NCBI GenBank assembly: GCA_018824405.1
Contig: JAHJGO010000016.1
Location: forward strand, 186,001-250,000
DNA length: 64,000 nucleotides
Reading direction: 5' to 3'
Origin: Gammaproteobacteria bacterium
GTDB taxonomy: Bacteria > Pseudomonadota > Gammaproteobacteria > Burkholderiales > Sulfuricellaceae
The notes below the pieces were generated by a model. That model was given only the letters and a program-made list of their open reading frames with translations, had not been told where the DNA came from and made no database searches. The position numbers were made by a program, and so were the translations under genes. Within the stretch, counting starts at the first letter, position 1; each line of letters begins with the position of its first letter. This document shows positions 44,682 to 53,682 of this stretch, one piece after another.

Positions 44682-46312
44682 AGCAAGAAGAACAGCAATT
44701 CCTCAACGACCTCGACAAGCGCCTGTGGACCATGGCCAACAAACTGTTGCCCATGCTCGATGCCGCCGTTTACAAGCACGTCGTGCTCGGCCTCATCTTC
44801 CTCAAATACGTGTCGGACGCTTTCAAGGAACGCCGCGAAGAGTTGAACGCCGCCTTCCGTGACCCGAACAACGACTACTACCTGGGCGACGACGGCGCCG
44901 AGCTGATCGAACAGGAGCTCGAAGCCCGCGACTACTTCACCGAGAAAAACGTCTTCTGGGTGCCGGCGCTGGCGCGCTGGGATTTTCTGCAAGCCAATGC
45001 AAAGGTTGCGGTCGGCACCGTGCTTCAGGTCAAAAACGGCAAGACCACCGAATACAAATTCAACGGCATCGGCCGCTTGCTCGACGACGCCCTTGAAGCC
45101 GTGGAGAAGGAAAACTCCAAACTCAAAGGCGTGCTGGAAAAAGACTACGCCCGCAAGCAGATCGACACAGCGCTGCCGGGCCTCATCGACCTCATCGCCG
45201 AAATCCCTTTTAAGCACGGCACGCTCCACGCCAAGGACATCCTCGGCCACGTGTACGAATACTTCCTCGGCGAGTTCGCCATGGCCGAGGGCAAGAAGGG
45301 CGGGCAGTACTACACGCCCAAGAGCATCGTCACCCTTATCGTCGAAATGCTGGAGCCCTACCAGGGCCGGGTGTACGACCCCTGCTGCGGCTCCGGCGGC
45401 TTCTTCGTGCAGTCGGAAAAATTCGTCGAAGAGCACGGCGGCCGCATCGGCCAGATCTCCGTCTACGGGCAGGAATCCAACCCCACCACCTGGCGCCTGG
45501 CCTCCATGAACATGGCCATCCGCGGCATGGACTTCGACTTCGGCAAGGAACCCGCCAGCACCTACACCCGCGACCAGCACCCCGACCTGCGCGCCGACTT
45601 CATCATGGCCAACCCGCCCTTCAACATGAAGGAGTGGAACGCCGGCGTCAAAGACGACGACCCGCGCTGGAAATACGGCATCCCGCCCGCCGGCAACGCC
45701 AACTTCGCCTGGATGCAGCACATGATCCACCACCTGGCGCCGCACGGTAGCATGGCCCTGCTGCTCGCCAACGGCTCCATGAGCAGCAACACCAACAACG
45801 AAGGCGAAATCCGCAAGGCGCTGATCGAAGCCGACCTCATCGAATGCATGGTCGCGCTGCCCGGCCAGCTCTTCACCAACACCCAGATTCCCGCCTGCAT
45901 CTGGTTCCTCACCCGCAGCAAATTAGCACGCAACGAAACGCGCGACCGCAAGGGCGAAACCCTCTTCATCGACGCCCGCAACCTCGGCTACATGAAAGAC
46001 CGCGTGCTGCGCGACTTTGCGCCCGCAGATATCCGCAAGATCGCCGACACCTTCCACGCCTGGAAGAGGGGCGAGAATTACGCCGACGAGGCGGGGTACA
46101 GCAAAGCGGCCAAGCTCGAAGACATCAAAAAGCACGATTACGTGCTCACCCCCGGACGTTACGTCGGGGCGGCGGAGCAGGAAACCGACGGCGAACCGTT
46201 CGAGGAGAAGATGGCGCGGCTCACCGCACAACTGAACGAACAGTTCGGCGAGAGTGCGCGGCTGGAAGGGGTGATACGCGAGAACTTGGTGAGGTTGGGT
46301 TATGGCGGGTGA
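44678..46312 (+). CDS. hsdM: Type I restriction-modification methyltransferase subunit
   Basis: 544 aa. An N-terminal HsdM helical domain (MKQEEQQFLNDLDKRLWTMANKL) precedes the N6-adenine methyltransferase domain. The SAM motif DPCCGSGGFFVQ is at about 234 and the catalytic NPPF at about 312. It overlaps hsdS by 11 nt. The third codon positions are strongly C-rich, unlike the neighbouring hsdS recognition parts and the SIR2 gene, which is a sign of separate origins within the operon. Confidence 0.96.
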   Translation: MKQEEQQFLNDLDKRLWTMANKLLPMLDAAVYKHVVLGLIFLKYVSDAFKERREELNAAFRDPNNDYYLGDDGAELIEQELEARDYFTEKNVFWVPALARWDFLQANAKVAVGTVLQVKNGKTTEYKFNGIGRLLDDALEAVEKENSKLKGVLEKDYARKQIDTALPGLIDLIAEIPFKHGTLHAKDILGHVYEYFLGEFAMAEGKKGGQYYTPKSIVTLIVEMLEPYQGRVYDPCCGSGGFFVQSEKFVEEHGGRIGQISVYGQESNPTTWRLASMNMAIRGMDFDFGKEPASTYTRDQHPDLRADFIMANPPFNMKEWNAGVKDDDPRWKYGIPPAGNANFAWMQHMIHHLAPHGSMALLLANGSMSSNTNNEGEIRKALIEADLIECMVALPGQLFTNTQIPACIWFLTRSKLARNETRDRKGETLFIDARNLGYMKDRVLRDFAPADIRKIADTFHAWKRGENYADEAGYSKAAKLEDIKKHDYVLTPGRYVGAAEQETDGEPFEEKMARLTAQLNEQFGESARLEGVIRENLVRLGYGG

Positions 46313-47513
46313 GTGGCACCACACCACGCTCGGCGAGTTCGTTAGCCTTCAGCGAGGACATGACCTGACCGAGCCAGAGCGGAAACCTGGGGCGGTTCCT
46401 GTTATGGGTTCGGCGGGTCAGAACGGTTTCCACGACACCGCGTTGGTCAAAGGCCCTGGAATTGTCATTGGGCGCAGCGGTGCATCTTTTGGTCAGGTGC
46501 ATTACTGTCCGATTGACTATTGGCCACATAACACAACCTTGTATGTCACCGATTTTCACGGCAATGACCCGCAATTTGCTTACTATTTTCTGAAGAGTAT
46601 CAACTTCGCTAGATATAACTCCGGAAGCGCTCAGCCTTCGCTGAATCGAAACTTCATATATCCAATAGAGGTAGATGTTCCGCAGTTCGACGAACAACGC
46701 GCCATCGCCCACATCCTCGGCACCCTCGACGACAAGATCGAACTGAACCGCCGCATGAACGAAACGCTGGAGGCCATCACGCGGGCGATCTTCAAGTCCT
46801 GGTTCGTCGACTTCGACCCCGTCCGCGCCAAAGCCAGCGGCGAACCGCCCGAATCCATCTGCCGCCGCCTCGGCCTCACTCCCGACCTCCTCGCCCTCTT
46901 CCCCGAACGCCTCGTGGTTTCCGAACTCGGCGAGATTCCGGAGGGGTGGGATGTGAAGCCGCTCGACATGATTGCGGATTACTTGAACGGCCTCGCACTC
47001 CAAAAATTTCCACCTGAAAGTGAAACCGAGTGGTTGCCGGTTATCAAAATTGCTCAGCTTAAAAAGGGCGACACCAGCGGAGCAGATCGTGCCTCGCACA
47101 AACTGAAATCCGATTACGTCGTGAATGACGGCGATGTGCTTTTCTCTTGGTCGGGCAGCTTGGCAGTGGATATTTGGTGCGGTGGATGTGGTGCACTTAA
47201 CCAGCATTTGTTCAAAGTCTCCTCGGCCAATTATCCCAAGTGGTTTTACTACCAATGGACGAAGCATCATCTTGCGAACTTTCAGGCAATCGCGGCGGGC
47301 AAGGCTGTCACGATGGGGCATATCCAACGCAAACACCTGACGCAAGCGCTGTGTGTTGTACCGCGAAAGCCTCTAATGGAAATGCTGGAACACATCATGG
47401 AACCACTTCTTGGTAAGCAAATCGAGAATCGCAAAGAATCTCGAACACTGTCGATGGTGCGCGATGAACTTCTCCCCAAACTTCTTTCCGGCGAACTGAA
47501 TCTTATTTCTTAA
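46302..47513 (+). CDS. hsdS: Type I restriction-modification specificity subunit
   Basis: 403 aa with two target-recognition domains, about 1-130 and 215-340. They are separated by the conserved coiled-coil spacer FDEQRAIAHILGTLDDKIELNRRMNETLEAITRAIFKSWFVDFDPVRAK, and a second, shorter spacer ends the protein (IENRKESRTLSMVRDELLPKLLSGE). The TRDs are AT-richer than the spacers, as expected from domain swapping. The recognised sequence cannot be read from the protein. Confidence 0.94.
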   Translation: MAGEWHHTTLGEFVSLQRGHDLTEPERKPGAVPVMGSAGQNGFHDTALVKGPGIVIGRSGASFGQVHYCPIDYWPHNTTLYVTDFHGNDPQFAYYFLKSINFARYNSGSAQPSLNRNFIYPIEVDVPQFDEQRAIAHILGTLDDKIELNRRMNETLEAITRAIFKSWFVDFDPVRAKASGEPPESICRRLGLTPDLLALFPERLVVSELGEIPEGWDVKPLDMIADYLNGLALQKFPPESETEWLPVIKIAQLKKGDTSGADRASHKLKSDYVVNDGDVLFSWSGSLAVDIWCGGCGALNQHLFKVSSANYPKWFYYQWTKHHLANFQAIAAGKAVTMGHIQRKHLTQALCVVPRKPLMEMLEHIMEPLLGKQIENRKESRTLSMVRDELLPKLLSGELNLIS

Positions 47514-47535
47514 ACTAAACAAGGGAGTTGGCAGC

Positions 47536-48864
47536 ATGCTACTAATTACAGGCGCGGGTGTCGATCGTACGGAAGGCATCGACTTTCCGTTGGCAAATAC
47601 GCTGTTAGCAGACGTGACGCGCTATCTGGATGGTGAAGGGAAAGGGGTTGATGCAGCGCTGCGGGATATGCTGCCAGGTATGCGCTTCAGCTTTAACAAT
47701 ATGATTGCGCGGGCGGTGGACAAAATTGCCACTCGCGAGCCTCACGAACAGAAGGCGATGGTGCTGCGTGTACAGAATGCCATCAAGAGCTTGCCTCATG
47801 AAAAAGAAAGTGTGCGCAAGCATGGCGAATTGATAATTCGTTTGTTCAACAAGCTGGCTACCATTGCCGAGCAGAGTCAGCTTGATGAAGAAACTGAAGC
47901 GCTGATACGAGAGGTCTTCCCGAAGGACGCAGACGATCTAATCGACAGCGATTCGATTTTGGATATACATAAGCTGTCACTGTCCGATACGTTCAAGACG
48001 GTGCTCAAGCGCACTCTGAAAATGGGGCTTACGGGCGATCATCATGAGGTGGCGTTGGCGTTGGGTGCAGATATGCTGAATATCGAAACTTTGCTGATCG
48101 AGAAGTTTCTCGGCTTTTATAACGATAAGCCTGCGGACATCAAGAACTATCTCTATATTTCGTGGGCGCTATGGGCCTATCTTGTTGCCAAACAAAATGA
48201 AGTTCTGGCGAAGCATGAAACCAAAACGTTGCCGTTCTATGGCAATCTCCCGAAAAATGTGCGCGCAATTACGTTGAACTACACGGCCTTTTTGCAACAT
48301 CAGCTTGGCGTGGAACAAACGTTGTACTTTCATGGCGGTCTAGCAGAATACGTCCGAATGGATACACGGGATTTACTGCCTGTCGAAGATATTCATACAT
48401 GTGATCCAGAGAAATTCATTCGCGAGTACGTGTCGCCCAATGTAGATGTCTCATGTGATGATTTGCGCCAACAAAAGCATGTCATTCCTGCCTTGGTTCC
48501 CCCGTTGCGGCTAAAGCCCATTCTTTCTCATCGCTATATCGAGCTTTGGGCTAGGGCTTCCGATTGGGTGAAGGAAGCTAGCCACATTGTTGTAGTTGGA
48601 TATTCGTTCAATAACGCAGATGAACACTTCAACGATATTCTGCGCAATCACCCGGATCGAAAGGTCGATATTGTGTCTCCAGAAGCAAATACGCCTGATT
48701 TTGTTGCTCGCATGGAAAAAGTGTTTGGCACATCAGCCAACCAATACACGAAGGTAAAGGTCAATGGCAGAGAAGCGTTGCAAGCCAAGAAGGTGCGCCT
48801 GATCCCAGCCAAAGCAGGCGAAATTGATGTGGGAGCTTTGTTTAAAGCTGGGAACGGCGGATGA
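47536..48864 (+). CDS. SIR2-like domain protein inside the R-M operon
   Basis: 442 aa. It starts directly on the Rossmann strand LLITGAGVDRTEGIDFPLA (GAG at 6-8, cf. GAGxSxxSGIPxF of sirtuins). ITLNYTAFL (N248) and YFHGG (H266) match the NYD and HG motifs of SIR2_2-type NADases, and IVVVGYSFNNADEHFND near 352-368 is the late SIR2_2 block. Residues 30-240 are helical without a known motif. There is no four-cysteine zinc site, so this is not a classical deacetylase. SIR2-like proteins in defence loci deplete NAD on infection; that role is inferred. It begins 22 nt after hsdS with GGGAG upstream and overlaps the hsdR relic by ATGA. Confidence 0.72.
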   Translation: MLLITGAGVDRTEGIDFPLANTLLADVTRYLDGEGKGVDAALRDMLPGMRFSFNNMIARAVDKIATREPHEQKAMVLRVQNAIKSLPHEKESVRKHGELIIRLFNKLATIAEQSQLDEETEALIREVFPKDADDLIDSDSILDIHKLSLSDTFKTVLKRTLKMGLTGDHHEVALALGADMLNIETLLIEKFLGFYNDKPADIKNYLYISWALWAYLVAKQNEVLAKHETKTLPFYGNLPKNVRAITLNYTAFLQHQLGVEQTLYFHGGLAEYVRMDTRDLLPVEDIHTCDPEKFIREYVSPNVDVSCDDLRQQKHVIPALVPPLRLKPILSHRYIELWARASDWVKEASHIVVVGYSFNNADEHFNDILRNHPDRKVDIVSPEANTPDFVARMEKVFGTSANQYTKVKVNGREALQAKKVRLIPAKAGEIDVGALFKAGNGG

Positions 48865-48983
48865 TCACCGAAGACCACCTCGAACAAGTCGCCCTAACCT
48901 GGTTCCAGGACTCCGGCTGGGAATACCGCCACGGCCCGGACATCGCGCGGGGCAGGGGTACGATTACGGATGAGTTGGCATGA
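48861..48983 (+). pseudogene. Second copy of the hsdR 5' end
   Basis: Encodes MITEDHLEQVALTWFQDSGW and then EYRHGPDIA, almost identical to the start of the intact hsdR at 49960 (MITEDQLEQLALTWFQDCGW EYRHGPDIA), then diverges into about ten unrelated codons and a stop. The two copies differ at many silent sites, so they are not a recent duplication. It overlaps the SIR2 stop by ATGA, just as the Fic gene overlaps the intact hsdR. Confidence 0.85.
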
Positions 48984-49963
48984 ACAATAATCTCGGCGAA
49001 GTTATCCTGTACCAAACCCCCAATGGTGAAACACGGCTGGAAGTGAGGCTGGAGCAGGATACTGTCTGGTTGCGCCAGGAGCAGATGGGACAACTGTTCG
49101 GGCGCGAACGCTCCGTAATTACCAAGCATCTGCGCAACGTTTTTACCGAGGGGGAGCTGGACGAAAAAAGCAATGTGCAAAATTTGCACATTGCTGGTTC
49201 GGACAAGCCTGTCAGGTTTTATAACCTCGATGTCATTATATCGGTAGGCTACCGGGTCAAGTCGCCGCAGGGTACACGCTTCCGTCAGTGGGCAACAAAT
49301 GTGCTGCGCGAACATCTGGCTCTGGGCTACACGCTGAACCGCCAGCGCTTCGAGCAGAACGCCCGCGAGCTGGAGGCGGCGCTGGCACTGGTGCGCAAGG
49401 CGGCTGGCGGGGAGGCGCTGACCACGGACCAGGGGCGCGGGTTGGTGGATGTGGTGACGCGCTACGCCCAGACCTTTCTGCTGCTGCAACGCTACGACGA
49501 GGGTTTGCTGGCCGAGCCGCCGGTGGCGGCGGGCGGACATTTGCCGACGCATGCCGAGGCATGTGCCGCACTGGCCGGGCTGAAGGCCGATCTTGTCTCG
49601 CGTGGCGAGGCAACGCAGCTGTTCGCGCAGGAGCGGGGCGATGCCTTCGCCGCCTTGCTCGGTAATCTCGATCAAACGGTGTTCGGTGAGCCGGCTTACC
49701 CCAGCGTGGAGGCAAAGGCGGCGCATCTGCTGTATTTCGTCATCAAGAACCATCCCTTCTCGGACGGTAACAAACGCAGCGCGGCCTTTCTGTTCGTCGA
49801 CTTTTTGAATCGCAATGCCCGCCTGCTGGATGGGGCAGGCAATCCGGTCATCAATGACATCGGCCTCGCCGCGCTGGCGCTGCTGGTGGCGGAATCCGAC
49901 CCGGCGCAGAAAGAAACGATGATCCGGCTCATTATGAACATGCTTGCGGGGGGCGGGAAATGA
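48980..49963 (+). CDS. RhuM-Fic fusion protein (virulence RhuM / Fic-Doc family)
   Basis: 327 aa. The N-terminal RhuM-type domain (about 1-135) has VWLRQEQMGQLFGRERSVITKHLRNVF, KPVRFYNLDVIISVGYRVKS and FRQWATNVL, and probably binds DNA. The C-terminal half has the Fic motif HPFSDGNKRSAAFLF with catalytic H258, as in proteins that transfer AMP or phosphate to targets. A full-length fused form is typical beside type I R-M genes. It overlaps hsdR by 4 nt. The substrate is unknown; a role as a toxin or regulator of the R-M enzyme is possible. Confidence 0.88.
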   Translation: MNNNLGEVILYQTPNGETRLEVRLEQDTVWLRQEQMGQLFGRERSVITKHLRNVFTEGELDEKSNVQNLHIAGSDKPVRFYNLDVIISVGYRVKSPQGTRFRQWATNVLREHLALGYTLNRQRFEQNARELEAALALVRKAAGGEALTTDQGRGLVDVVTRYAQTFLLLQRYDEGLLAEPPVAAGGHLPTHAEACAALAGLKADLVSRGEATQLFAQERGDAFAALLGNLDQTVFGEPAYPSVEAKAAHLLYFVIKNHPFSDGNKRSAAFLFVDFLNRNARLLDGAGNPVINDIGLAALALLVAESDPAQKETMIRLIMNMLAGGGK

Positions 49964-52900
49964 TCACCGAAGACCAGCTCGAACAACTCGCGCTGACCTG
50001 GTTTCAAGATTGCGGCTGGGAATATCGCCACGGTCCGGATATCGCCCCGGACGGCGACACGCCCGAGCGCGCCGATTACCGCCAGGTGTTATTGCAGGAG
50101 CGTTTGCTTGAGGCACTGCGCCGCTTGAACCCGGACGTGCCCGATGCGGTGCTGGGAGAGGTGCTGCACCGTGTCGCCAAACTGCATGAACCTTCGTTGA
50201 TACAAAGCAATCGCAGCTTTCACGAAGCGCTGCTCGATGGCGTGCCGGTGGAGGTACAGCGCGACGGCGAGAAACGCGGCGACCGCGTGCGCCTGATCGA
50301 CTTCGAGCACCCGGATCAGAACCGCTTTCTGGTGGTAAACCAGTTCACGGTGCAGGGCACCAAGCAGCCGCGCCGGCCGGATCTGGTGTGCTTCATCAAC
50401 GGCATTCCCATCGCGGTGATCGAGCTCAAAAACCCGGCTTTGGCCCAGGCGGATATCTGGTCGGCGTTCAATCAGCTGGAAACCTATAAGGCCGAAATTA
50501 CCGATCTGTTCGTGTTCAACGAGGCGCTGGTGATTTCCGATGGCCTGCATGCGCGCGTAGGATCGCTGACGGCGGACCGCGAGCGCTTCATGCCGTGGCG
50601 CACCCTGCGCAACGAGAACGACCGGCCCTTGCTGGAGTTTGAGCTGGAGAAAATGGTGCGCGGTTTCTTTGCGCCCGAGCTGTTGCTGGACTATCTGCGC
50701 TACTTCATTCTGTTCGAGCAGGGTGACGACGGCATCATCAAGAAGATCGCCGGTTATCACCAGTTCCACGCCGTGCGCGAGGCGGTGCGGGCCACGGTGA
50801 TTGCGGCCACGCAGCCGCAGGTTGCGACGAGCAAGGCAGAGGAAGAGCGCGCCACCTATGGCAAGCAGGTGGTGCCCGGCTCGCGCAAGGGCGGCATCGT
50901 CTGGCACACTCAGGGTTCGGGCAAGAGCATTTCCATGGTGTGCTTCACCGGCAAGCTGATGCAGCAGCCGGAGATGCAGAACCCGACGATTGTCGTCGTC
51001 ACCGACCGCAACGATTTGGACGGGCAATTGTTTCAGACCTTTGCCGGCGCGCGAGCACTGTTGAAGGAAACACCACAACAGGCAGAAGACCGTGATCAGC
51101 TACGCGCGTTGCTGAACGGGCGGCCATCCGGCGGCATCATCTTTACAACGGTGCAAAAATTCTCGCCCGAAAAGGACGAGGACCAGTTCCCGCGTCTGAC
51201 CGAGCGTACCAACGTCGTCGTCATCGCCGACGAGGCGCACCGCTCGCAGTATGGCTTTAACGCGGTGCTGGACAAGAAGACAGGCAAATACAAATACGGC
51301 TTTGCCAAACACCTGCGCGACGCCTTGCCCAACGCGACCTTTGTCGGCTTTACCGGCACGCCGGTGGAGACCGACGACAAGGACACCCGCGCGGTGTTCG
51401 GCGATTACGTCAGCGTCTACGACATTCAGGATGCGGTGGATGACGGTGCCACGGTGCCGATCTACTACGAAAGCCGCCTGGCCAAGCTGGATATCAATCA
51501 GGCGGAGATCGAGGCGCTCAGCGATCAGGTGGAGGAAATCTTCGAGGACGAAGAGAGCCTCGCGCTGCGCGAGGCGGCCAAGACCAAGTGGGCCGCGCTG
51601 GAAAAGCTGGTGGGGGCAGACCCGCGCGTCAAGGAAGTGGCGGCCGACATTGTACAGCACTTCGAGGCGCGTAATGCAGCGGTGGAAGGCAAGGGCATGA
51701 TCGTGGCGATGAGCCGCGAGATTTGCGTCCACCTCTACAACGCCATCGTGGCCCTGAAGCCGGAATGGCACAGCACCGACCCGGCCCAGGGCGCGATCAA
51801 GGTGGTGATGACGGGATCGGCGGCGGATAAAGAATTGTTGCAGCCCCACATCTACAACGCCACCACCAAGAAGCAACTGGAAAAGCGCTTCAAGAACCCG
51901 AAAGACCCGCTCAAGCTGGTGATCGTGCGCGACATGTGGCTCACCGGCTTCGACGTGCCGTGCCTGCACACAATGTACGTCGACAAGCCCATGCGCGACC
52001 ACAACCTGATGCAGGCCATCGCCCGCGTGAACCGCGTGTTCCACGACAAGGAAGGCGGGCTGGTGGTGGACTACATCGGCATCGCCGCCGAGCTGCGCCG
52101 GGCGCTGAAGACTTACACCGAAAGCCGCGGCAAGGGCCAGCCGACATTGGATGCGGCTGAAGCGCTGGCCAAGCTCAAGGAACTGATGGAAGTCGCACGT
52201 GGCCTGCTGCATGGCTACGACTATGTGGCGTACCGGACTCAAGCCACCGGTCTGTTGCTGCCTGTCGCCAACTTTGTGCTGGGCCTGGAGGATGGCAAGA
52301 AGCGCTGGTTCGACGTGGTGTTGGCGATCACCAAAGCCTTCTCTCTGTGCGGCACGTTGGATGACGCGATGGAATTGCGCGAAGAAATCGCCTTCTTCCA
52401 GGCGATCAAGAGCGTGATCGCCAAGGCGACTCAAACCGACAAGAAACTCTCCGAGGACAAAAGGAACGCCGTCCTCAAGCAGATTCTCGACAACGCAGTT
52501 GTGGCCGAAGGTGTGGAAGACATCTTCAAACTGGCCGGGCTGGATCGCCCGGACATCGGCATCCTGTCCGATGGGTTCCTGGAGGAGGTACGCAATCTGC
52601 CGCAGCGCAACTTCGCGGTCGAGCTTTTGCAAAAGCTGCTGAACGACGAAATCAAATCCCGCAGTCGCACCAACGTAATCCTGGAGAAGAAATTCAGCGA
52701 TCGGCTTATGGCCGCGCTGAACCGTTATCGCAGCCGAGCCATCGAAAGTGCGCAGGTCATTGAAGAACTGATTCAGATGGCCAAAGAGTTCCGCGAGGCG
52801 GCGAAGCGCGGTGAGAATCTTGGATTGAATGAGTCGGAGCTGGCTTTCTATGATGCCCTGGCTGATAACGAAAGCGCGGTACGTGAACTAGGCGATGACA

Positions 52901-53109
52901 TTCTGAAAAAGATCGCCCACGAACTGACCGACAAACTGCGCAACAGCACCACGGTTGACTGGCAAAAACGCGAGAGCGTTCGCGCGCGGTTGCGCAATCT
53001 CGTGCGGATAACGTTGCGCCGCTATAAGTACCCCCCAGATATGCAGGAAGAAGCGATACGACTGGTATTGGATCAGGCTGAGCGGCTGTCTGATGATTGG
53101 GTAAGGTAA
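49960..53109 (+). CDS. hsdR: Type I restriction endonuclease subunit
   Basis: 1049 aa. An N-terminal nuclease domain with the PD-(D/E)XK element GIPIAVIELKN (about 147-157) precedes a SF2 translocase: HTQGSGKSISMV (Walker A), VVVTDRNDLDGQL, DEAHRSQYG (DEAD-like box), FTGTPVE and, late, ARVNRVFHDKEGG. The C-terminus is helical for HsdM/S contact. Length and motifs are complete, so the enzyme is probably active. Confidence 0.96.
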   Translation: MITEDQLEQLALTWFQDCGWEYRHGPDIAPDGDTPERADYRQVLLQERLLEALRRLNPDVPDAVLGEVLHRVAKLHEPSLIQSNRSFHEALLDGVPVEVQRDGEKRGDRVRLIDFEHPDQNRFLVVNQFTVQGTKQPRRPDLVCFINGIPIAVIELKNPALAQADIWSAFNQLETYKAEITDLFVFNEALVISDGLHARVGSLTADRERFMPWRTLRNENDRPLLEFELEKMVRGFFAPELLLDYLRYFILFEQGDDGIIKKIAGYHQFHAVREAVRATVIAATQPQVATSKAEEERATYGKQVVPGSRKGGIVWHTQGSGKSISMVCFTGKLMQQPEMQNPTIVVVTDRNDLDGQLFQTFAGARALLKETPQQAEDRDQLRALLNGRPSGGIIFTTVQKFSPEKDEDQFPRLTERTNVVVIADEAHRSQYGFNAVLDKKTGKYKYGFAKHLRDALPNATFVGFTGTPVETDDKDTRAVFGDYVSVYDIQDAVDDGATVPIYYESRLAKLDINQAEIEALSDQVEEIFEDEESLALREAAKTKWAALEKLVGADPRVKEVAADIVQHFEARNAAVEGKGMIVAMSREICVHLYNAIVALKPEWHSTDPAQGAIKVVMTGSAADKELLQPHIYNATTKKQLEKRFKNPKDPLKLVIVRDMWLTGFDVPCLHTMYVDKPMRDHNLMQAIARVNRVFHDKEGGLVVDYIGIAAELRRALKTYTESRGKGQPTLDAAEALAKLKELMEVARGLLHGYDYVAYRTQATGLLLPVANFVLGLEDGKKRWFDVVLAITKAFSLCGTLDDAMELREEIAFFQAIKSVIAKATQTDKKLSEDKRNAVLKQILDNAVVAEGVEDIFKLAGLDRPDIGILSDGFLEEVRNLPQRNFAVELLQKLLNDEIKSRSRTNVILEKKFSDRLMAALNRYRSRAIESAQVIEELIQMAKEFREAAKRGENLGLNESELAFYDALADNESAVRELGDDILKKIAHELTDKLRNSTTVDWQKRESVRARLRNLVRITLRRYKYPPDMQEEAIRLVLDQAERLSDDWVR

Positions 53110-53118
53110 AGGGCGAAA

Positions 53119-53544
53119 ATGAACCGGATATTGTTCGGGATAGTTATTGGCTCAATGATAGCCGCTCTTGTGCTCTGGCTTGGAGACTCTCTGTTTACGC
53201 ACTTGCTTGTGTGGCTGCGGCTGCCGGGTTGGCTGCTTGTCATCGGAATTTATGCCATGTTCGTGTTGTTGATCTTGGTCTATCTCTCAACACAAAGGGC
53301 TGACTTGGCTAAAGGTGATCTCCGGAATTTTCTCCCAGGCATTGTTAGCAAATGTTTGTCGATCACCGGGACGTTCATAGGCATTGGTTTATTTGCAGGG
53401 TTGCATTGGGCGGTCACGCAGACAGGATATGGACACGCGGTGTTCATGCTGTCTTTGATGATTTCCGCCCCTTTAGGGTGGATCGCTTACGGCTTGGGCA
53501 GTTTGTACATCGATCTAGTCGAAACATATGCGCGAGATCGGTGA
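53119..53544 (+). CDS. Four-helix membrane protein at the end of the R-M operon
   Basis: 141 aa with four hydrophobic segments (ILFGIVIGSMIAALVLWLG; GWLLVIGIYAMFVLLILVYL; CLSITGTFIGIGLFAGLHWAV; FMLSLMISAPLGWIAYGLG). No family recognised. It is 9 nt after hsdR on the same strand, so it is probably cotranscribed. Membrane proteins are common effectors in defence operons, but chance position is possible. Confidence 0.6.
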   Translation: MNRILFGIVIGSMIAALVLWLGDSLFTHLLVWLRLPGWLLVIGIYAMFVLLILVYLSTQRADLAKGDLRNFLPGIVSKCLSITGTFIGIGLFAGLHWAVTQTGYGHAVFMLSLMISAPLGWIAYGLGSLYIDLVETYARDR

Positions 53545-53682
53545 CCTAAGGCCCCGGGGATAAATGGGGTAGGCGGATTAAGGCGGGGAAGCCCTGCTTT
53601 TGCAGACCTTCCTTAAGTGTTTGGTGGCCATCGGTTGATTTGGTTTCAACAGGTGGATGCAACACACTAGAAACCTTGCTGC

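Noticed and set aside
47536-48864. Classical sirtuin deacetylase
   Set aside because: No four-cysteine zinc ribbon, and the NYT/HGG pattern fits SIR2_2-type proteins instead.
51100-52632. 510-codon minus-strand frame within hsdR
   Set aside because: Shadow of the high-GC hsdR coding sequence; hsdR motifs are intact on the plus strand.
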